A stretch of DNA of 64,000 nucleotides from CALZKI01 sp045124055 (GCA_045124055.1 JBGVKZ010000055.1:62001-126000); one strand, 5' to 3'. Counted from the first letter of the stretch, positions 21,646-32,012 are shown. Program-made: numbers and translations. The notes: generated by a model from the sequence alone, not told the origin.

Positions 21646-22860
21646 ATGAATGAATTTAAGAAATTAGAGAATGAGAATTTTCACCAATATATTTGGAGAA
21701 TGGATGAATTAGTTCAATCTGGTAAATATAGAAACTGGAAAGAAATTACTCCTTTTGTTAATGAAGAGTTATTTGGTGAGGACGAGAGTTCTTACAGAGA
21801 CGAGTCTGCATATCGAAAAGCTGTAAAGTATGCACGAGACTTTTATGAAGCTGGCGTATTTGGCAATGGCGGAGACGAATATTATCAAAAGTTGCAGAAT
21901 GAAAAGCGTGAAATACAAAAGGTAAAAGTTCAAGTACAAACCGAGAAACTAGAGTATTCTCGTTGGCTCAGACAAGAAGCAAGAGACGAACTAATCACAG
22001 AGAAGATTTGCAATGCTGTGTCTTCTCTTCCCCCTCTTGCTATTCCTCAACATATTTATCCGACTCATAATTCTCGTGCGTATGCGCTTGTTTTTGGCGA
22101 TGAACATTACGGTGTAGAGTTTGAGTTAAAAGGATTATTTGGAGATGTTATTAATGCTTATAGCCCTGAGATTTTTGAGGATAGAATGTGGGATTTGTTC
22201 ATTCAAACCCTTGAAATCATTCAAAAAGAAAACATTGATACTTTGAACGTTTTTTCTATGGGAGATTTTAGCGACGGCATTTTAAGAGCTTCTCAGCTAA
22301 TGAAATTGAGATATGGTATTGTCGATGGGACAATCAAATATGCTGATTTTATTAGTAACTGGCTTAACGAGTTGACAAAGTATGTAAGAGTTAAATACCA
22401 ATCTACTAATGGCAATCATACCGAGCTTAGAATGCTTGGGCAACCAAAGGGAACTTTTACAGAAGATAATATGGGCAAGGTTGTAGCCGAATTTATTAAG
22501 ACGAGGCTAAAAGATAACCCTAACTTTACATATATTGAAAATCCAACAGGCTATATTTATGATGAGTTGGCAGGTTGCCCAATTCTAGGCATACATGGCG
22601 AAGTGAAAAATATGGGAAGCGCCATAAAAGAGTTTTCATCTATTTACGGTATACATATTCAGTATTTATTAGCTGGTCACTTGCATCATAATAAAGTCGA
22701 AGAAGTTGGTGTAAATCAAGAGGTTATTAATATTGGCTCTATTATAGGCATAGACGATTATTCTTTGTCTTTAAGAAAAACATCTAATGCTTCTGCCAAG
22801 CTATTAGTGTTAGAGCAATGCAAAGGTAAGACTTGCGAATATACATTTAAGTTAAATTAA
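21646..22860 (+). CDS. Calcineurin-like metallophosphoesterase, ~404 aa
   Basis: Residues ~150-380 carry the family signature in order: GDEHYG (DxH), GDFSDG (GDxxD), NGNHTE (GNH), GHLHH (GHxH), which bind two metal ions for phosphoester cleavage. The N-terminal ~140 residues are helical and charged. SPbeta has a protein of similar length (YonJ) in the same neighbourhood; that equivalence is from memory. The start is taken as ATG 21646; a GTG at 21631 overlaps the AAAGG site. Confidence 0.75.
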   Translation: MNEFKKLENENFHQYIWRMDELVQSGKYRNWKEITPFVNEELFGEDESSYRDESAYRKAVKYARDFYEAGVFGNGGDEYYQKLQNEKREIQKVKVQVQTEKLEYSRWLRQEARDELITEKICNAVSSLPPLAIPQHIYPTHNSRAYALVFGDEHYGVEFELKGLFGDVINAYSPEIFEDRMWDLFIQTLEIIQKENIDTLNVFSMGDFSDGILRASQLMKLRYGIVDGTIKYADFISNWLNELTKYVRVKYQSTNGNHTELRMLGQPKGTFTEDNMGKVVAEFIKTRLKDNPNFTYIENPTGYIYDELAGCPILGIHGEVKNMGSAIKEFSSIYGIHIQYLLAGHLHHNKVEEVGVNQEVINIGSIIGIDDYSLSLRKTSNASAKLLVLEQCKGKTCEYTFKLN

Positions 22861-22879
22861 AAGGTAAGGTTATACAAAA

Positions 22880-23074
22880 ATGAATAATGTGGAATTATAT
22901 TGTTGTTACTCTCTCAATTTGAGAGAGTTTCTATATAAAAATGGTTTGCGATATAAATTAGCTGCGCTAAACCCCAATAGCAAAAGTCTGTTTTGGGTTT
23001 ATGTCAAAGACGAAAAATTAGATAAGTTATTAAATGAGTGGAGTATGAACAAGCTAGTCGTCTCCAATCAGTGA
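22880..23074 (+). CDS. Small protein, DUF5659-like, 64 aa
   Basis: Starts MNNVELYCCYSLNLREFLYK. Pattern 'core hydrophobic strand, helix with NG, strand FWVYVKDEKLDKLLNEW' matches small phage proteins also seen at 37077 and 41274. Function unknown. Confidence 0.55.
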   Translation: MNNVELYCCYSLNLREFLYKNGLRYKLAALNPNSKSLFWVYVKDEKLDKLLNEWSMNKLVVSNQ

Positions 23075-23108
23075 AATATATCATGTAGTAATATGTGGAG
23101 GTGATATA

Positions 23109-24110
23109 TTGGCTGGAATTAAAGACAAAAGAACAAAAAAAGAAAAGTATATTTGTTTTTATTGTGGCAATGAATATGTAGAAACTAATTTCTATAAGTC
23201 ATTCGGTAATTTTTTTGATAATATAGGTAAGATTCCTTATTGCAAGCAATGCATAGAAAAATTTTATCAATATTATTTTGACAAGTATACAAATGAAGGT
23301 TGTTTAACCCCAGAAGAAAAAGCCGTAAAAAGAGTATGTATGGCTATGGATATATACTATACCAAGGCTAATTTTGATTCTTCGATGAACAAAATTAGGA
23401 AAGATAATATCAACATATCTCCTATGGGACAATATATGAAGACCATTGGTTTTAATCAATACAAAAACAAGTCATATGACACTACCGTGTCCGACGAAGA
23501 AAAAGAAAAGTTTGTAGCGAGTGCTCCTAGTAGTATTTCTAATAGTAGAAATGTAGACGAAGACACTATGAAGTTCTTTGGCGCAGGATTTACAGACGAA
23601 GATTATGAATTTTTGCAAGAACAATATGATGACTGGGTTACTAGACACGAGTGTCAAACAAAGGCACAAGAAGAGGTATTCAAGAGAATTTGTTTTAAAC
23701 AATTGGAGATTTTAAAAGCAACTCGTAGAGGCGAAGACACAAAAAATCTCGACGATACTTTTCAGAAACTACTTGATACTGCCAAATTGCAACCCAAGCA
23801 GAATAGCGGAGATACAATGTCTGATGCTCAAACGTTTGGAACATTGATTGACAAATGGGAAAATACACGACCTATTCCAGAAGTTGAAGAAGAGTTCAAA
23901 GATGTTGATAAGATTGGATACCTAATTCATGTTTTCTTCACTGGACATATGGCTAAAGTGTTAAATTTAGGTTCTTCTCTTTCTAATTTATATGATAAAT
24001 TTATAAAAAAGTATACAGTTGAAAAACATATAGATAGCGACGAATCAGATAATGAAGTTTTGTTTGATAAAATATTTGGAAAGAAGAATATAGATGAGCC
24101 AGAAATTTAG
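23109..24110 (+). CDS. Probable terminase small subunit-like protein, 333 aa
   Basis: Starts at a TTG after GGAGGTGATATA. An N-terminal zinc finger (CFYCG near residue 17, CKQC near residue 45) is followed by a helical region; residues ~160-250 have the helical pattern (DYEFLQEQYDDWVTRHECQT) found next to large terminases in Firmicutes phages. Overlap of 17 nt with the terminase gene supports a packaging role. Subunit identity is inferred. Confidence 0.55.
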   Translation: MAGIKDKRTKKEKYICFYCGNEYVETNFYKSFGNFFDNIGKIPYCKQCIEKFYQYYFDKYTNEGCLTPEEKAVKRVCMAMDIYYTKANFDSSMNKIRKDNINISPMGQYMKTIGFNQYKNKSYDTTVSDEEKEKFVASAPSSISNSRNVDEDTMKFFGAGFTDEDYEFLQEQYDDWVTRHECQTKAQEEVFKRICFKQLEILKATRRGEDTKNLDDTFQKLLDTAKLQPKQNSGDTMSDAQTFGTLIDKWENTRPIPEVEEEFKDVDKIGYLIHVFFTGHMAKVLNLGSSLSNLYDKFIKKYTVEKHIDSDESDNEVLFDKIFGKKNIDEPEI

Positions 24111-24315
24111 GATAAATAAAAAGTCTGATACTGAATTAGCCGCCGAAAAATCTCAGAGAATAATGAATGGAATTGCTGCGTGGTGCGGCTTTTACAGGGA
24201 AAATCCACAGCGTTTTGTTAAAGATTATTTAAATATTAATTTAAAATGGTTTCAGAAGATATTGATATATCAAATGATACACAGCGATAAGACAATGTAT
24301 ATAGCTTCCAGAGGT
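24094..24315 (+). CDS. terL: Terminase large subunit, exon 1 (74 codons)
   Basis: Encodes the N-terminus up to YIASRG. The reading frame then hits a stop in the intron. Joined to 25620 it reads IASRG-QGKTYITALFCVV, restoring the Walker A ATPase motif. The last exon base is T, as expected before a group I intron. Confidence 0.88.
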
Positions 24316-24322
24316 ATGATAC

Positions 24323-24366
24323 AAAGAGGATTTGGCGGATAACTACCGCCCACCTCTTTTTTATTT
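24323..24366 (+). terminator. Terminator-like hairpin inside the terminase intron
   Basis: Stem AAAGAGG/CCTCTTT outside and GGCGG/CCGCC inside, loop ATAACTA, then TTTATTTTT. A related hairpin with compensating changes is at 43192-43226. As a terminator it would block terminase expression, so it may be regulated or part of the intron fold. Confidence 0.5.
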
Positions 24367-24395
24367 TTAATAAATAAAAAGGAGGAAAATAAAAT

Positions 24396-25358
24396 ATGAA
24401 AATAAAACCTTATATGGAAAATTTCATTAGAGATAACTATATGACTATGACACAAAAAGGGCTTGCAAAAGCTCTTGGTGAAAATGTAACTGCAAGTGAT
24501 GTGCAACATTGGTTGAGAAAAAATAATTTATGGAAAGAAAAATATATGTTCAATGATGATATTATTAAATTCATGGTTGATAATTACCAAACTATGAAAT
24601 ATTCTGAAATTGCCAAGTATGTTGGATTGACAGAACGACAGGTCAGAGGAAAATTAAATAATATGGGTCTTACAAAAATCAGAGAATTTAATAAAAACTA
24701 TTTCCATGATATTGATTCTGAATTAAAAGCATATTTTTTAGGATTTATATTTGCAGATGGTTGGGTTGTTCATAATAAACAAAGAGCTAATTATGAGTTC
24801 GGTATGGAATTGCAGAGTAATGATAAATATATACTGGAATCACTGAATACCGAGCTTGGTGGAGTACATGCAATATCCCACTCTGACCCAACTACTAGAG
24901 TTATAGATGGTGTTTTAGCAAATATTGGACATCATGATACATTGAGGGTGTATTCTAAAGAGTTAGTCGAAGATTTAATAAATTGCGGTATAGTACCTAA
25001 CAAAACTTATAATTATGAAATACCAAAATTTCCAATGAAATATTTCTTTGATTTTTTGCGAGGATATATAGATGGAGATGGTTGCTACAGTTGTAGTAAA
25101 AATCGAATCTATATGAGTTTAACTTGCGCAAGTGAAAATATCTTAAAATGGATACAGTCTGTTTTAAGTACATATAGTATATCTACTAATATTTATAAAG
25201 AAAAAGAGTTTAAATATAGACTAAGCTGCACAGACACTAATAGCATGATTGATTTAGTGAATTTTATGTATCATAATGATAGTGCTTTATGTTTAACTCG
25301 TAAATATAATAAAATAAAACCTCTTTTAGTGCCTTCCCATTCAGAAATGATTGGGTAA
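24396..25358 (+). CDS. LAGLIDADG homing endonuclease, 320 aa
   Basis: Two LAGLIDADG helices: YFLGFIFADGWV (~residues 112-123) and LRGYIDGDGCYS (~residues 221-232), so a single-chain two-repeat enzyme. The N-terminal ~90 residues hold two helix-turn-helix-like segments for DNA recognition. The family makes a double-strand break at the intronless site and promotes intron spread by repair. GGAGG precedes the ATG. Confidence 0.88.
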   Translation: MKIKPYMENFIRDNYMTMTQKGLAKALGENVTASDVQHWLRKNNLWKEKYMFNDDIIKFMVDNYQTMKYSEIAKYVGLTERQVRGKLNNMGLTKIREFNKNYFHDIDSELKAYFLGFIFADGWVVHNKQRANYEFGMELQSNDKYILESLNTELGGVHAISHSDPTTRVIDGVLANIGHHDTLRVYSKELVEDLINCGIVPNKTYNYEIPKFPMKYFFDFLRGYIDGDGCYSCSKNRIYMSLTCASENILKWIQSVLSTYSISTNIYKEKEFKYRLSCTDTNSMIDLVNFMYHNDSALCLTRKYNKIKPLLVPSHSEMIG

Positions 25359-25619
25359 TTAAAGAAAGGAAAATCGGTGAAGGCTAAGTAACAAGGTTAT
25401 ATGCTAATACCGAGATAACCAAAACAATTTAAAAGGTGTTTTGGCATTGTAACGCATAGTGGCTGACGAATAGAATAATGCCACCACGAGTCCTTTCCGT
25501 CTGACCAAGTAATGTTGAAGATGAAAATATATGCTAGACTGGGTTGGGAATGACCAACCGATGAAAATGAAGGAAACTTCCAGAGCATAGGATAAAAACC
25601 CTATGGTTAATAACAATCG

Positions 25620-27185
25620 CAAGGTAAGACTTACATAACCGCCCTCTTCTGCGTCGTTATGTGTATCCTATATCCAAAAACCCAAATATGCGTAGCTAGT
25701 GCTACACGCCCACAGGCGAACAACGTGCTATTAAAAATCGCAAATGATTTTTGCAAGATGCATGGTTGGGGTTCGGATAATTTAAATAGAGAAATTTTAG
25801 GAAAACCAAATATCGGTACAAATAAAGCAGTAATTGAATTTAAGAATGGTTCTTTGATTCAAGTAGTTACCGCTGCTGATACAGCTCGTTCATATCGTGC
25901 AAATATATTGGTAATAGACGAGTTCGTAAAAGTTGACCCTGTTGTAATTACAGATGTATTAAAACCGTTTTTGACCGCTCCAAGACAACCAGAATATCTA
26001 AACAATCCGAAGTATGCTCATTTATTGGAAGACAATAAAGAGCTTTATATGAGTTCTGCATTTTATCAAAGCCATTGGAGCTTTAAACAGTTTCAAACAT
26101 TTTTTGCAAATATGTTTGATGATACTATGAAGTATTTCGTATGTGACCTGCCATATCAGTTGCCAATCAGAGAAGGCTTGCTAAAAAGAAGTAAGGTCAA
26201 AAGTGATATGATGGAAGCAACATTTGATGAAGTCAAGTTCCAAATGGAATATTGTGGAATCTGGTTTGGTGACACAGATGGTTCTTTCTTTACCTATGAT
26301 GACATTTCAAAAAGAAGAAAACTTCAAACCGCAATGTATCCGAACTTTAATTCTAATAATAAGAACGATAAAGTACCAGATTTAGCAATGAATGAACGCA
26401 GAATACTTTCTGTTGACGTGGCGCTTATGGCTTCTACAAAAAGAAATAATGACGCAAGCTCCATTATTATAAATAGTGCTATTCCAACAAATAATAATAG
26501 TTATATATCCAACATTGTGTATTTGGAAAATCACGAAGGCTTGACAACGGATGAACTTGCGTTGATTGTTAGACGTTTGTATCATTATTACAAATGTACT
26601 GATTTGGTGATTGATACTAATGGCAGTGGTATTGGCTTGTTTGATGCTTTGATTAAAGATATATTTGACCCAGAAACAGGGATGGTTTATCCTGCTCTCT
26701 CTTGTTGCAATGACAAAACTATGGCAGAAAGATGTAAAATTGATAATGCCCCAAAAGTAATTTGGTCTATTAAAGCAAATGCATCTTTTAATAGCGAGAT
26801 ATGCACCTTGTTGAGAAGCGGATTCAAACAAGGTAAAATCAACTTACTTATTGACGATGATGAAGTGGACGGTGTATTGGCAGATAAGATTAAAAATTAC
26901 TCTAAATTGTCTGCTGGTGAAAAAATACAGTATACCGCCCCTTATTTACAAACCACATTCTTAGTTTATGAGTTGATTAACTTACAATACGAAATAAAGG
27001 GTACAAATATTAAAATTATAGAAAAAAGTGGTATGCGAAAAGACCGCTACTCTTCTCTTGCATATAATTACTGGGTTCAATGCCAATTAGAGCGAGAGTT
27101 TTTAAATAAGCAAAAGTCTGGATTTAATGCTTCTGAATATGCTTCTAAGCTGAGAAGATTAAATAAAAAACCGACTATGTATTAA
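25620..27185 (+). CDS. terL: Terminase large subunit, exon 2 (521 codons plus stop)
   Basis: Starts with QGKT (Walker A). Walker B is ILVIDE about 100 residues on. The C-terminal nuclease has acidic residues in ILSVDVALM, DLVIDTNGSG and MRKDRYSSLAYN. It packages DNA into the prohead by ATP hydrolysis and cuts concatemers. The spliced protein is 595 aa, a normal TerL length. Confidence 0.9.
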   Translation, partial: QGKTYITALFCVVMCILYPKTQICVASATRPQANNVLLKIANDFCKMHGWGSDNLNREILGKPNIGTNKAVIEFKNGSLIQVVTAADTARSYRANILVIDEFVKVDPVVITDVLKPFLTAPRQPEYLNNPKYAHLLEDNKELYMSSAFYQSHWSFKQFQTFFANMFDDTMKYFVCDLPYQLPIREGLLKRSKVKSDMMEATFDEVKFQMEYCGIWFGDTDGSFFTYDDISKRRKLQTAMYPNFNSNNKNDKVPDLAMNERRILSVDVALMASTKRNNDASSIIINSAIPTNNNSYISNIVYLENHEGLTTDELALIVRRLYHYYKCTDLVIDTNGSGIGLFDALIKDIFDPETGMVYPALSCCNDKTMAERCKIDNAPKVIWSIKANASFNSEICTLLRSGFKQGKINLLIDDDEVDGVLADKIKNYSKLSAGEKIQYTAPYLQTTFLVYELINLQYEIKGTNIKIIEKSGMRKDRYSSLAYNYWVQCQLEREFLNKQKSGFNASEYASKLRRLNKKPTMY

Positions 27186-27229
27186 ATATATAAATTATAA
27201 ATTAAATTCTAAAGGAGGTGAGATATCCG

Positions 27230-28792
27230 TTGGGTAACAAAAAAGGTAAGTCTAAAATTACATATGTTCCTGTTTATAAAAAGTCAGATTATAAAAATGA
27301 CCAAGAGAAATTTGAAAAATCTATGAAAACAGGCAATCTTGACCTGAGTAGCTTTCATAGACTTATGACACACGATTTATGTTTGCATACTAGTGTGGTT
27401 GAAACAGGTTGTATTGGAGACATAAGTTTAAAGGACATAGAATGGGCTTTAAAATATCCAAAACAAGGATGGAAAATTTTACTGTCAGCTTCTAGCGAAC
27501 TCATGAGGGTCTCACCTCATTATTATAGAATGAATAATTTATATTCTAACATGGCTTCCTTTTGCTGGTGGATTGATTTATATGATGTTAAAGACAATGC
27601 AAAAGTTGAGGCTATGAAGAAAAGTTATTCTGCTCTAGCTGCTAAGTTGGAAGGAATGAACTTAAAACATGAATTTTCTAAAATTATGAAGGTTATACCC
27701 TATCAAGATATATACTGTGGTTTAGTTTTTGAAAATCAATCTGATTTCTTCTTTCAGGAAATTGATTATAAGATTTGTGAATTATATCAGATTCAAGATG
27801 GCTTATATAATTTTAAGATTAATTTGACTGGAATTCAAGCTCAGAATTTGACGGCTTATCCTAAGTATGTTCAACAAGCATATCTTGATTTAAGAGATGG
27901 CAAGGTAAATGCTGATGTACTTGGTCAATGGTATACGCCACCTGCCGACAAGCAGATTTGTTTAAAGATGAATAGTCAATGGACATTCCCCTACCCTATT
28001 TTAATTTCATTGATTAAAGATATTTTAGATTTGGATGTTTATAAGAAATTAAAGTTACAATCTGCTAGAACAGACAACTATAAAGCAATTGCAGTTGAAG
28101 TTCCTATTGATGAGAATACGGTTGATAAACCATTACTCACTCCTGAGACTCTTGGTATTTTTGCAGATATAAATAGAGAAAGTATGACGGATGATATTGG
28201 ATTACTTCATACTTTAGGCTCTCATGCTACTCCTATTAGTTTTAAAGATAGTAGCAATACTAGGAATAATGTTAGTGATGCAATTGACGAATTATACAAT
28301 TCTTCTGGCACCACCAAAGAATTATTTAATGGTTCATCAAGTGGTACAGCAGTCACATTCTCTATTGAGAATGACGCTGGCTTTATCTATGGACTGTACA
28401 GACAAATAGAAAGATGGGTTAACAGATTTATAAAGATTAGAAAATATAATAAACCTGCGTTTAAGTTCTTTTTCTACCTTTTAGATATAACTATTTTTAA
28501 CAGGAAAGATGTAATTGCAAGATATAAGGACAGCATATCACTTGGAGCTACTGTTATTGATAAATACATGGCTTCATTAGATATGACGCCATCTCGTATG
28601 CTTGGGTCTTATGTTACACATGAAAGCATATTTGATTTTAAAAATCATTTTATACCATTACAGACATCGTATAATTCGTCTGCCGATAGTAGTTCTGAAA
28701 ACGGTGGCAGACCAACGAACGAAAGCAAGAATGAAACATTAGATGAATCTGGCGAAAAAACAAAAGACCTTGATTCGAATAAGGATAGATAA
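27230..28792 (+). CDS. Portal protein, ~520 aa
   Basis: Position right after TerL, length, and the helical core with long charged C-terminal tail (Ser/Asn/Lys-rich) suggest the dodecameric portal. The start is a TTG at 27230, 8-9 nt after AAAGGAGG; a GTG at 27218 lies within the ribosome site. Confidence 0.8.
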   Translation: MGNKKGKSKITYVPVYKKSDYKNDQEKFEKSMKTGNLDLSSFHRLMTHDLCLHTSVVETGCIGDISLKDIEWALKYPKQGWKILLSASSELMRVSPHYYRMNNLYSNMASFCWWIDLYDVKDNAKVEAMKKSYSALAAKLEGMNLKHEFSKIMKVIPYQDIYCGLVFENQSDFFFQEIDYKICELYQIQDGLYNFKINLTGIQAQNLTAYPKYVQQAYLDLRDGKVNADVLGQWYTPPADKQICLKMNSQWTFPYPILISLIKDILDLDVYKKLKLQSARTDNYKAIAVEVPIDENTVDKPLLTPETLGIFADINRESMTDDIGLLHTLGSHATPISFKDSSNTRNNVSDAIDELYNSSGTTKELFNGSSSGTAVTFSIENDAGFIYGLYRQIERWVNRFIKIRKYNKPAFKFFFYLLDITIFNRKDVIARYKDSISLGATVIDKYMASLDMTPSRMLGSYVTHESIFDFKNHFIPLQTSYNSSADSSSENGGRPTNESKNETLDESGEKTKDLDSNKDR

Positions 28793-28803
28793 GGAGGGAT
28801 ATT

Positions 28804-30372
28804 GTGTCAGAATCAAAAATTAAAAAGTCTGCCCTATCCTTCCCTGTTATGTTTGAAAAGGTTAAGGATTTTGAAGCAGAAGATGACCGCTTTACAAAAG
28901 TAAAGGTTTGGTTGATGCATTTAGGAACAAACCTAAATAATAGTGCATTTAAAAAGTCCGTTGTAGATAAGGCAATTCCAACTCTTCAATATATACCTAT
29001 AATGGGATTCGTAGAATTGAATGATGATAACGAAAAAGATTTTTCAGACCATAGATATATAATTACTAAAGATGAAAAAGGTGTACGAAGAAAGTATATG
29101 GGTACACCATATGGGGTTATAAAATCTTCAGATGATAACAATGCTCATTATGAAGAGCGCCTGTGTGAAGATGGAGAAACTAGAACTTTCTTAGTCACAG
29201 AAGGTGTCATCTGGAATGTGTTAGAAGATGGTGCTGAAATTTTTCATCGAGATTTAGTAAAGAGTCAATCAATGGAATTGTATGAGAAGTCCATTGATGG
29301 CTATGAAGATGATGACGGCATATTCCATTTTACTGAATTCTCTTTTAGAGCGGCATGTGTACTTGGAGATGATGTAACTCCTGCCATGACTGGCTCAACT
29401 ATTGAAGTTCAGTTTGCATTGAGTGATTTTGTTAAAAATATTCAAAGCGAACTTAACGATAAATATAGTACATTTGCAAAACTTACAAATGATACTACGC
29501 TTGTTGACTCAACAAGTGATGCCACTTTCACTGAAGTGGTTAAAGAAAAAACTAATGGAGGTGTAGAAATCATGGAGAATACTGATTTTGCTCAGACTTT
29601 GCTTGGCTTGTTCTCTGATATTTCCGCACTGATTAGTCAGCATGAAGTCACAGTTGACAGATGGGGATATGAATGTCCTCGTTATTACGCTGTAGATATT
29701 CAGGAGAACGAAGTAATCGTTGTTGATACAAGAGACAATTATAATTACTATGGTATTTCGTTCACAGTTGAGGCAGACAAGCCTGTTGTTGACTTTGAAA
29801 GTGCTAAGAGAAAGAAGCTGCGCTATGAGGACTATGTTGAAGGCGAATCTTCCCCCGAAGGCTCATTTGATTTTGGTAAGCATATTGCCGAAATCGAAAA
29901 TAATGCTTTTGCTAAGGTTGAAGAAGCTAATACTAAGGTCTCTGAAGCTGAGAACAAAGTTTCTGAGTATGAAGCAAAGATTTCTGAATTTGAAGCAACT
30001 AAGAATGAGATTGAAGAAAAGTTCAATCAACTCAATGCAGAGTTCGAAGAGATGAAGCCTAAGTACGAAGACTTTGTTAAGGCAGAACAAGCTCGTATTG
30101 AAGCAGAAGTTGATGCTCAGAAGGGTGCTGAGTTTGCTAAGTATGAGACTATTTTGGCTGACGATGCCAACTTTGCCACTCTTAAGGAAAAGAAGTCTGA
30201 ATTGACTGTCAAGGAAATTGAGGCTGAGTGTGCAATTATGTATGCAAGAAAGGCTCTTGCAACTAATTTTAGCAGAAATAATGACAGTGTTATGGTCGCA
30301 GGTATTATCGACAATGGTGGTATCAAGGAAGGTTTCGTTGAGACCAAGTACGGCTTTATTCCTGTCAAGTAA
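28804..30372 (+). CDS. Prohead protease fused to scaffold domain, 522 aa
   Basis: The N-terminal ~220 residues resemble phage prohead proteases, including a conserved histidine-containing block (GAEIFHRDLVKSQSMELY) and a FTEFSFRAACVLG strand. Residues ~350-470 are a long coiled coil (AKVEEANTKVSEAENKVSEY), typical of scaffolding. Protease-scaffold fusion guides capsid assembly and is then cut. Starts at GTG after AAGGAGGGATATT. Confidence 0.7.
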   Translation: MSESKIKKSALSFPVMFEKVKDFEAEDDRFTKVKVWLMHLGTNLNNSAFKKSVVDKAIPTLQYIPIMGFVELNDDNEKDFSDHRYIITKDEKGVRRKYMGTPYGVIKSSDDNNAHYEERLCEDGETRTFLVTEGVIWNVLEDGAEIFHRDLVKSQSMELYEKSIDGYEDDDGIFHFTEFSFRAACVLGDDVTPAMTGSTIEVQFALSDFVKNIQSELNDKYSTFAKLTNDTTLVDSTSDATFTEVVKEKTNGGVEIMENTDFAQTLLGLFSDISALISQHEVTVDRWGYECPRYYAVDIQENEVIVVDTRDNYNYYGISFTVEADKPVVDFESAKRKKLRYEDYVEGESSPEGSFDFGKHIAEIENNAFAKVEEANTKVSEAENKVSEYEAKISEFEATKNEIEEKFNQLNAEFEEMKPKYEDFVKAEQARIEAEVDAQKGAEFAKYETILADDANFATLKEKKSELTVKEIEAECAIMYARKALATNFSRNNDSVMVAGIIDNGGIKEGFVETKYGFIPVK

Positions 30373-30418
30373 AAATAAAAAAATAAACTTATATATAATA
30401 ATTTAGGAGGAAATTAAC

Positions 30419-30949
30419 ATGGCGGTACATACTGTTTGTGAAACCACCAATCTGAGAGCTACTCATTATGCTGCTCGTATTTTCGATTGTGTGGCTGATG
30501 TTGATATTGACAATGGTACTTTTGGCTACATGGATGAGCTGGCAGAGGGCTTCTCTCATGTCTATAACTTCAAGGCTGGTACTAAGGAAGGTAAGCAGGT
30601 TGTGATGGCTCACAATCCTGAGTGGACTGAGGACACTTCTAATAGACTGAATCAGCGCAAGGACAAGTTCTTCATTCCTGCTGGTACTGTGTTTAGAGCT
30701 TTTGTCATTGACGAGCTGGATGAGTTTGCCCTGTCCGCTGAGGGCTTCAACGCTGAACCCGTTGTTGATAAGTTTGTCACTATTAATGCTAACGGTAAGT
30801 TGGATGTTGCTGATTCCGCTGCTGAAGGCGCTGTGATGGTTGGCAAGATTATGAGAAAGCGTCAGGTTGGTTCTACTTTGGTTACTGGTGTGCGTACTTA
30901 TGGTTACTCTCGTATGATGTACACTGTCAAGGTAGATTCTCTGGCTTAA
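30419..30949 (+). CDS. Probable capsid decoration protein, 176 aa
   Basis: A strand-rich protein directly before the capsid gene, with codon usage richer in C- and G-ending codons than the surrounding genes, as in the capsid gene. Such small proteins commonly stabilise HK97-type capsids. Identity by position and composition. Confidence 0.55.
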   Translation: MAVHTVCETTNLRATHYAARIFDCVADVDIDNGTFGYMDELAEGFSHVYNFKAGTKEGKQVVMAHNPEWTEDTSNRLNQRKDKFFIPAGTVFRAFVIDELDEFALSAEGFNAEPVVDKFVTINANGKLDVADSAAEGAVMVGKIMRKRQVGSTLVTGVRTYGYSRMMYTVKVDSLA

Positions 30950-30974
30950 TCTTTAGTTAAGGAGGAAGATAAAT

Positions 30975-32012
30975 ATGGTTAAGACTAATTTTAGTGCTGA
31001 TGAAATGAAGATTTTCGACCTTGCTAATGATTTAGCTAGAGGCGATTTTTCTCTTCATGTTGACAAGGAAAAGGTTACTCGTGCTGACCTTGAGAACTAT
31101 CTGAGAGATAAGATTAATAATGATATCCTGAAGGGCGCTACTCTGTATCAGGCTTATCGTCGTAATAACATTGTTCTGTTCGAGATTATTGAAGAGATTG
31201 TCAATCTGACCATCTCCAATGACTTCGCAGAAATTCCTTTTATGGATGCATTCGTTGAGTTTAAGAATCGTGCTCTTGGCGACAAGACCGCTTGGTATTC
31301 TGAGGGCAAGAGCTATGTAACTGTCGCTTCTTTTGCTGGCAATCACTGGGATACCAATCGTGAAGCTCTGGACGCAGGTGCAGAGTATACTCTTGAGAAA
31401 GAGTGGGTCTACATCCATGTCTATGATGAGTTTGAGCGGTTCCTGCTTGGTATCGCTTCTCTTGAGAGACTGACCGATGTTATTTACAAGTCTTTCAATA
31501 AGTACATTAAGGAAAGAACTTATGTGATGTTCCAGAGTGTCATGGATGTTGTTCCTTCTGAGTTTACTGTGAATGGCAACTCCGAGGAAGCTGTCGGTGC
31601 TCTTTGCGACCTTGTTATGGCTGCTGGCGGTTACTCCAACTTGACCATCGCTGGTACTAATGGTGCTCTTAGAAAGCTGGCAAATGTGATTCCTAACAAC
31701 TATTTTGCTGATTCTCAGCGTGAGGCTAAGGCAAAGACTGGCAATATTGGTGAGTGGGAAGGCAAGCGTCTGATGGTTATTCCTCAGGTTATTAAGGAGG
31801 GCACTTTTGAGCTTGCTCTTGATAATGATACCCTGTTTATCATGGGTGGCGATGTCAAGCCTATTAAGGTTGAGTTCATTGGCGACACTCGTACTCAGAA
31901 TGTTACCGACAACAGAGTCAATAACGATATGACTTATGACCTTCAGGTTCAGACTCTGTTTGGCATGGGCTTTGAACTGCCTCAAGCGTTTGGTATGTTT
32001 AAGTTTGCTTAA
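30975..32012 (+). CDS. Major capsid protein, 345 aa
   Basis: HK97-fold-sized protein placed after protease and decoration genes. It has a strong ribosome site (AAGGAGGAAGATAAAT) and optimised codons (many CTG, GAC, GGC). The C-terminal domain contains strands followed by DLQVQTLFGMGFELPQAFGM, like many clostridial phage capsid proteins. It forms the icosahedral head. Confidence 0.8.
   Translation: MVKTNFSADEMKIFDLANDLARGDFSLHVDKEKVTRADLENYLRDKINNDILKGATLYQAYRRNNIVLFEIIEEIVNLTISNDFAEIPFMDAFVEFKNRALGDKTAWYSEGKSYVTVASFAGNHWDTNREALDAGAEYTLEKEWVYIHVYDEFERFLLGIASLERLTDVIYKSFNKYIKERTYVMFQSVMDVVPSEFTVNGNSEEAVGALCDLVMAAGGYSNLTIAGTNGALRKLANVIPNNYFADSQREAKAKTGNIGEWEGKRLMVIPQVIKEGTFELALDNDTLFIMGGDVKPIKVEFIGDTRTQNVTDNRVNNDMTYDLQVQTLFGMGFELPQAFGMFKFA

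Larger units (their letters stand above)
24316..25619 (+). mobile_element. Group I-type intron in the terminase gene, with LAGLIDADG ORF
   Basis: 1,304 nt, inserted between the RG and QGK codons of Walker A. The 5' exon ends in T and the intron ends in G, the group I hallmark; group II ends do not fit. Without the ORF it is ~340 nt, a usual group I size. I cannot assign all core helices by eye. Protein continuity across the junction is the strongest evidence. Confidence 0.82.

Noticed and set aside
24316..25619. Group II intron
   Set aside because: No GUGYG start, no AY end, no domain V-like hairpin, and the ORF is a LAGLIDADG enzyme rather than a reverse transcriptase.
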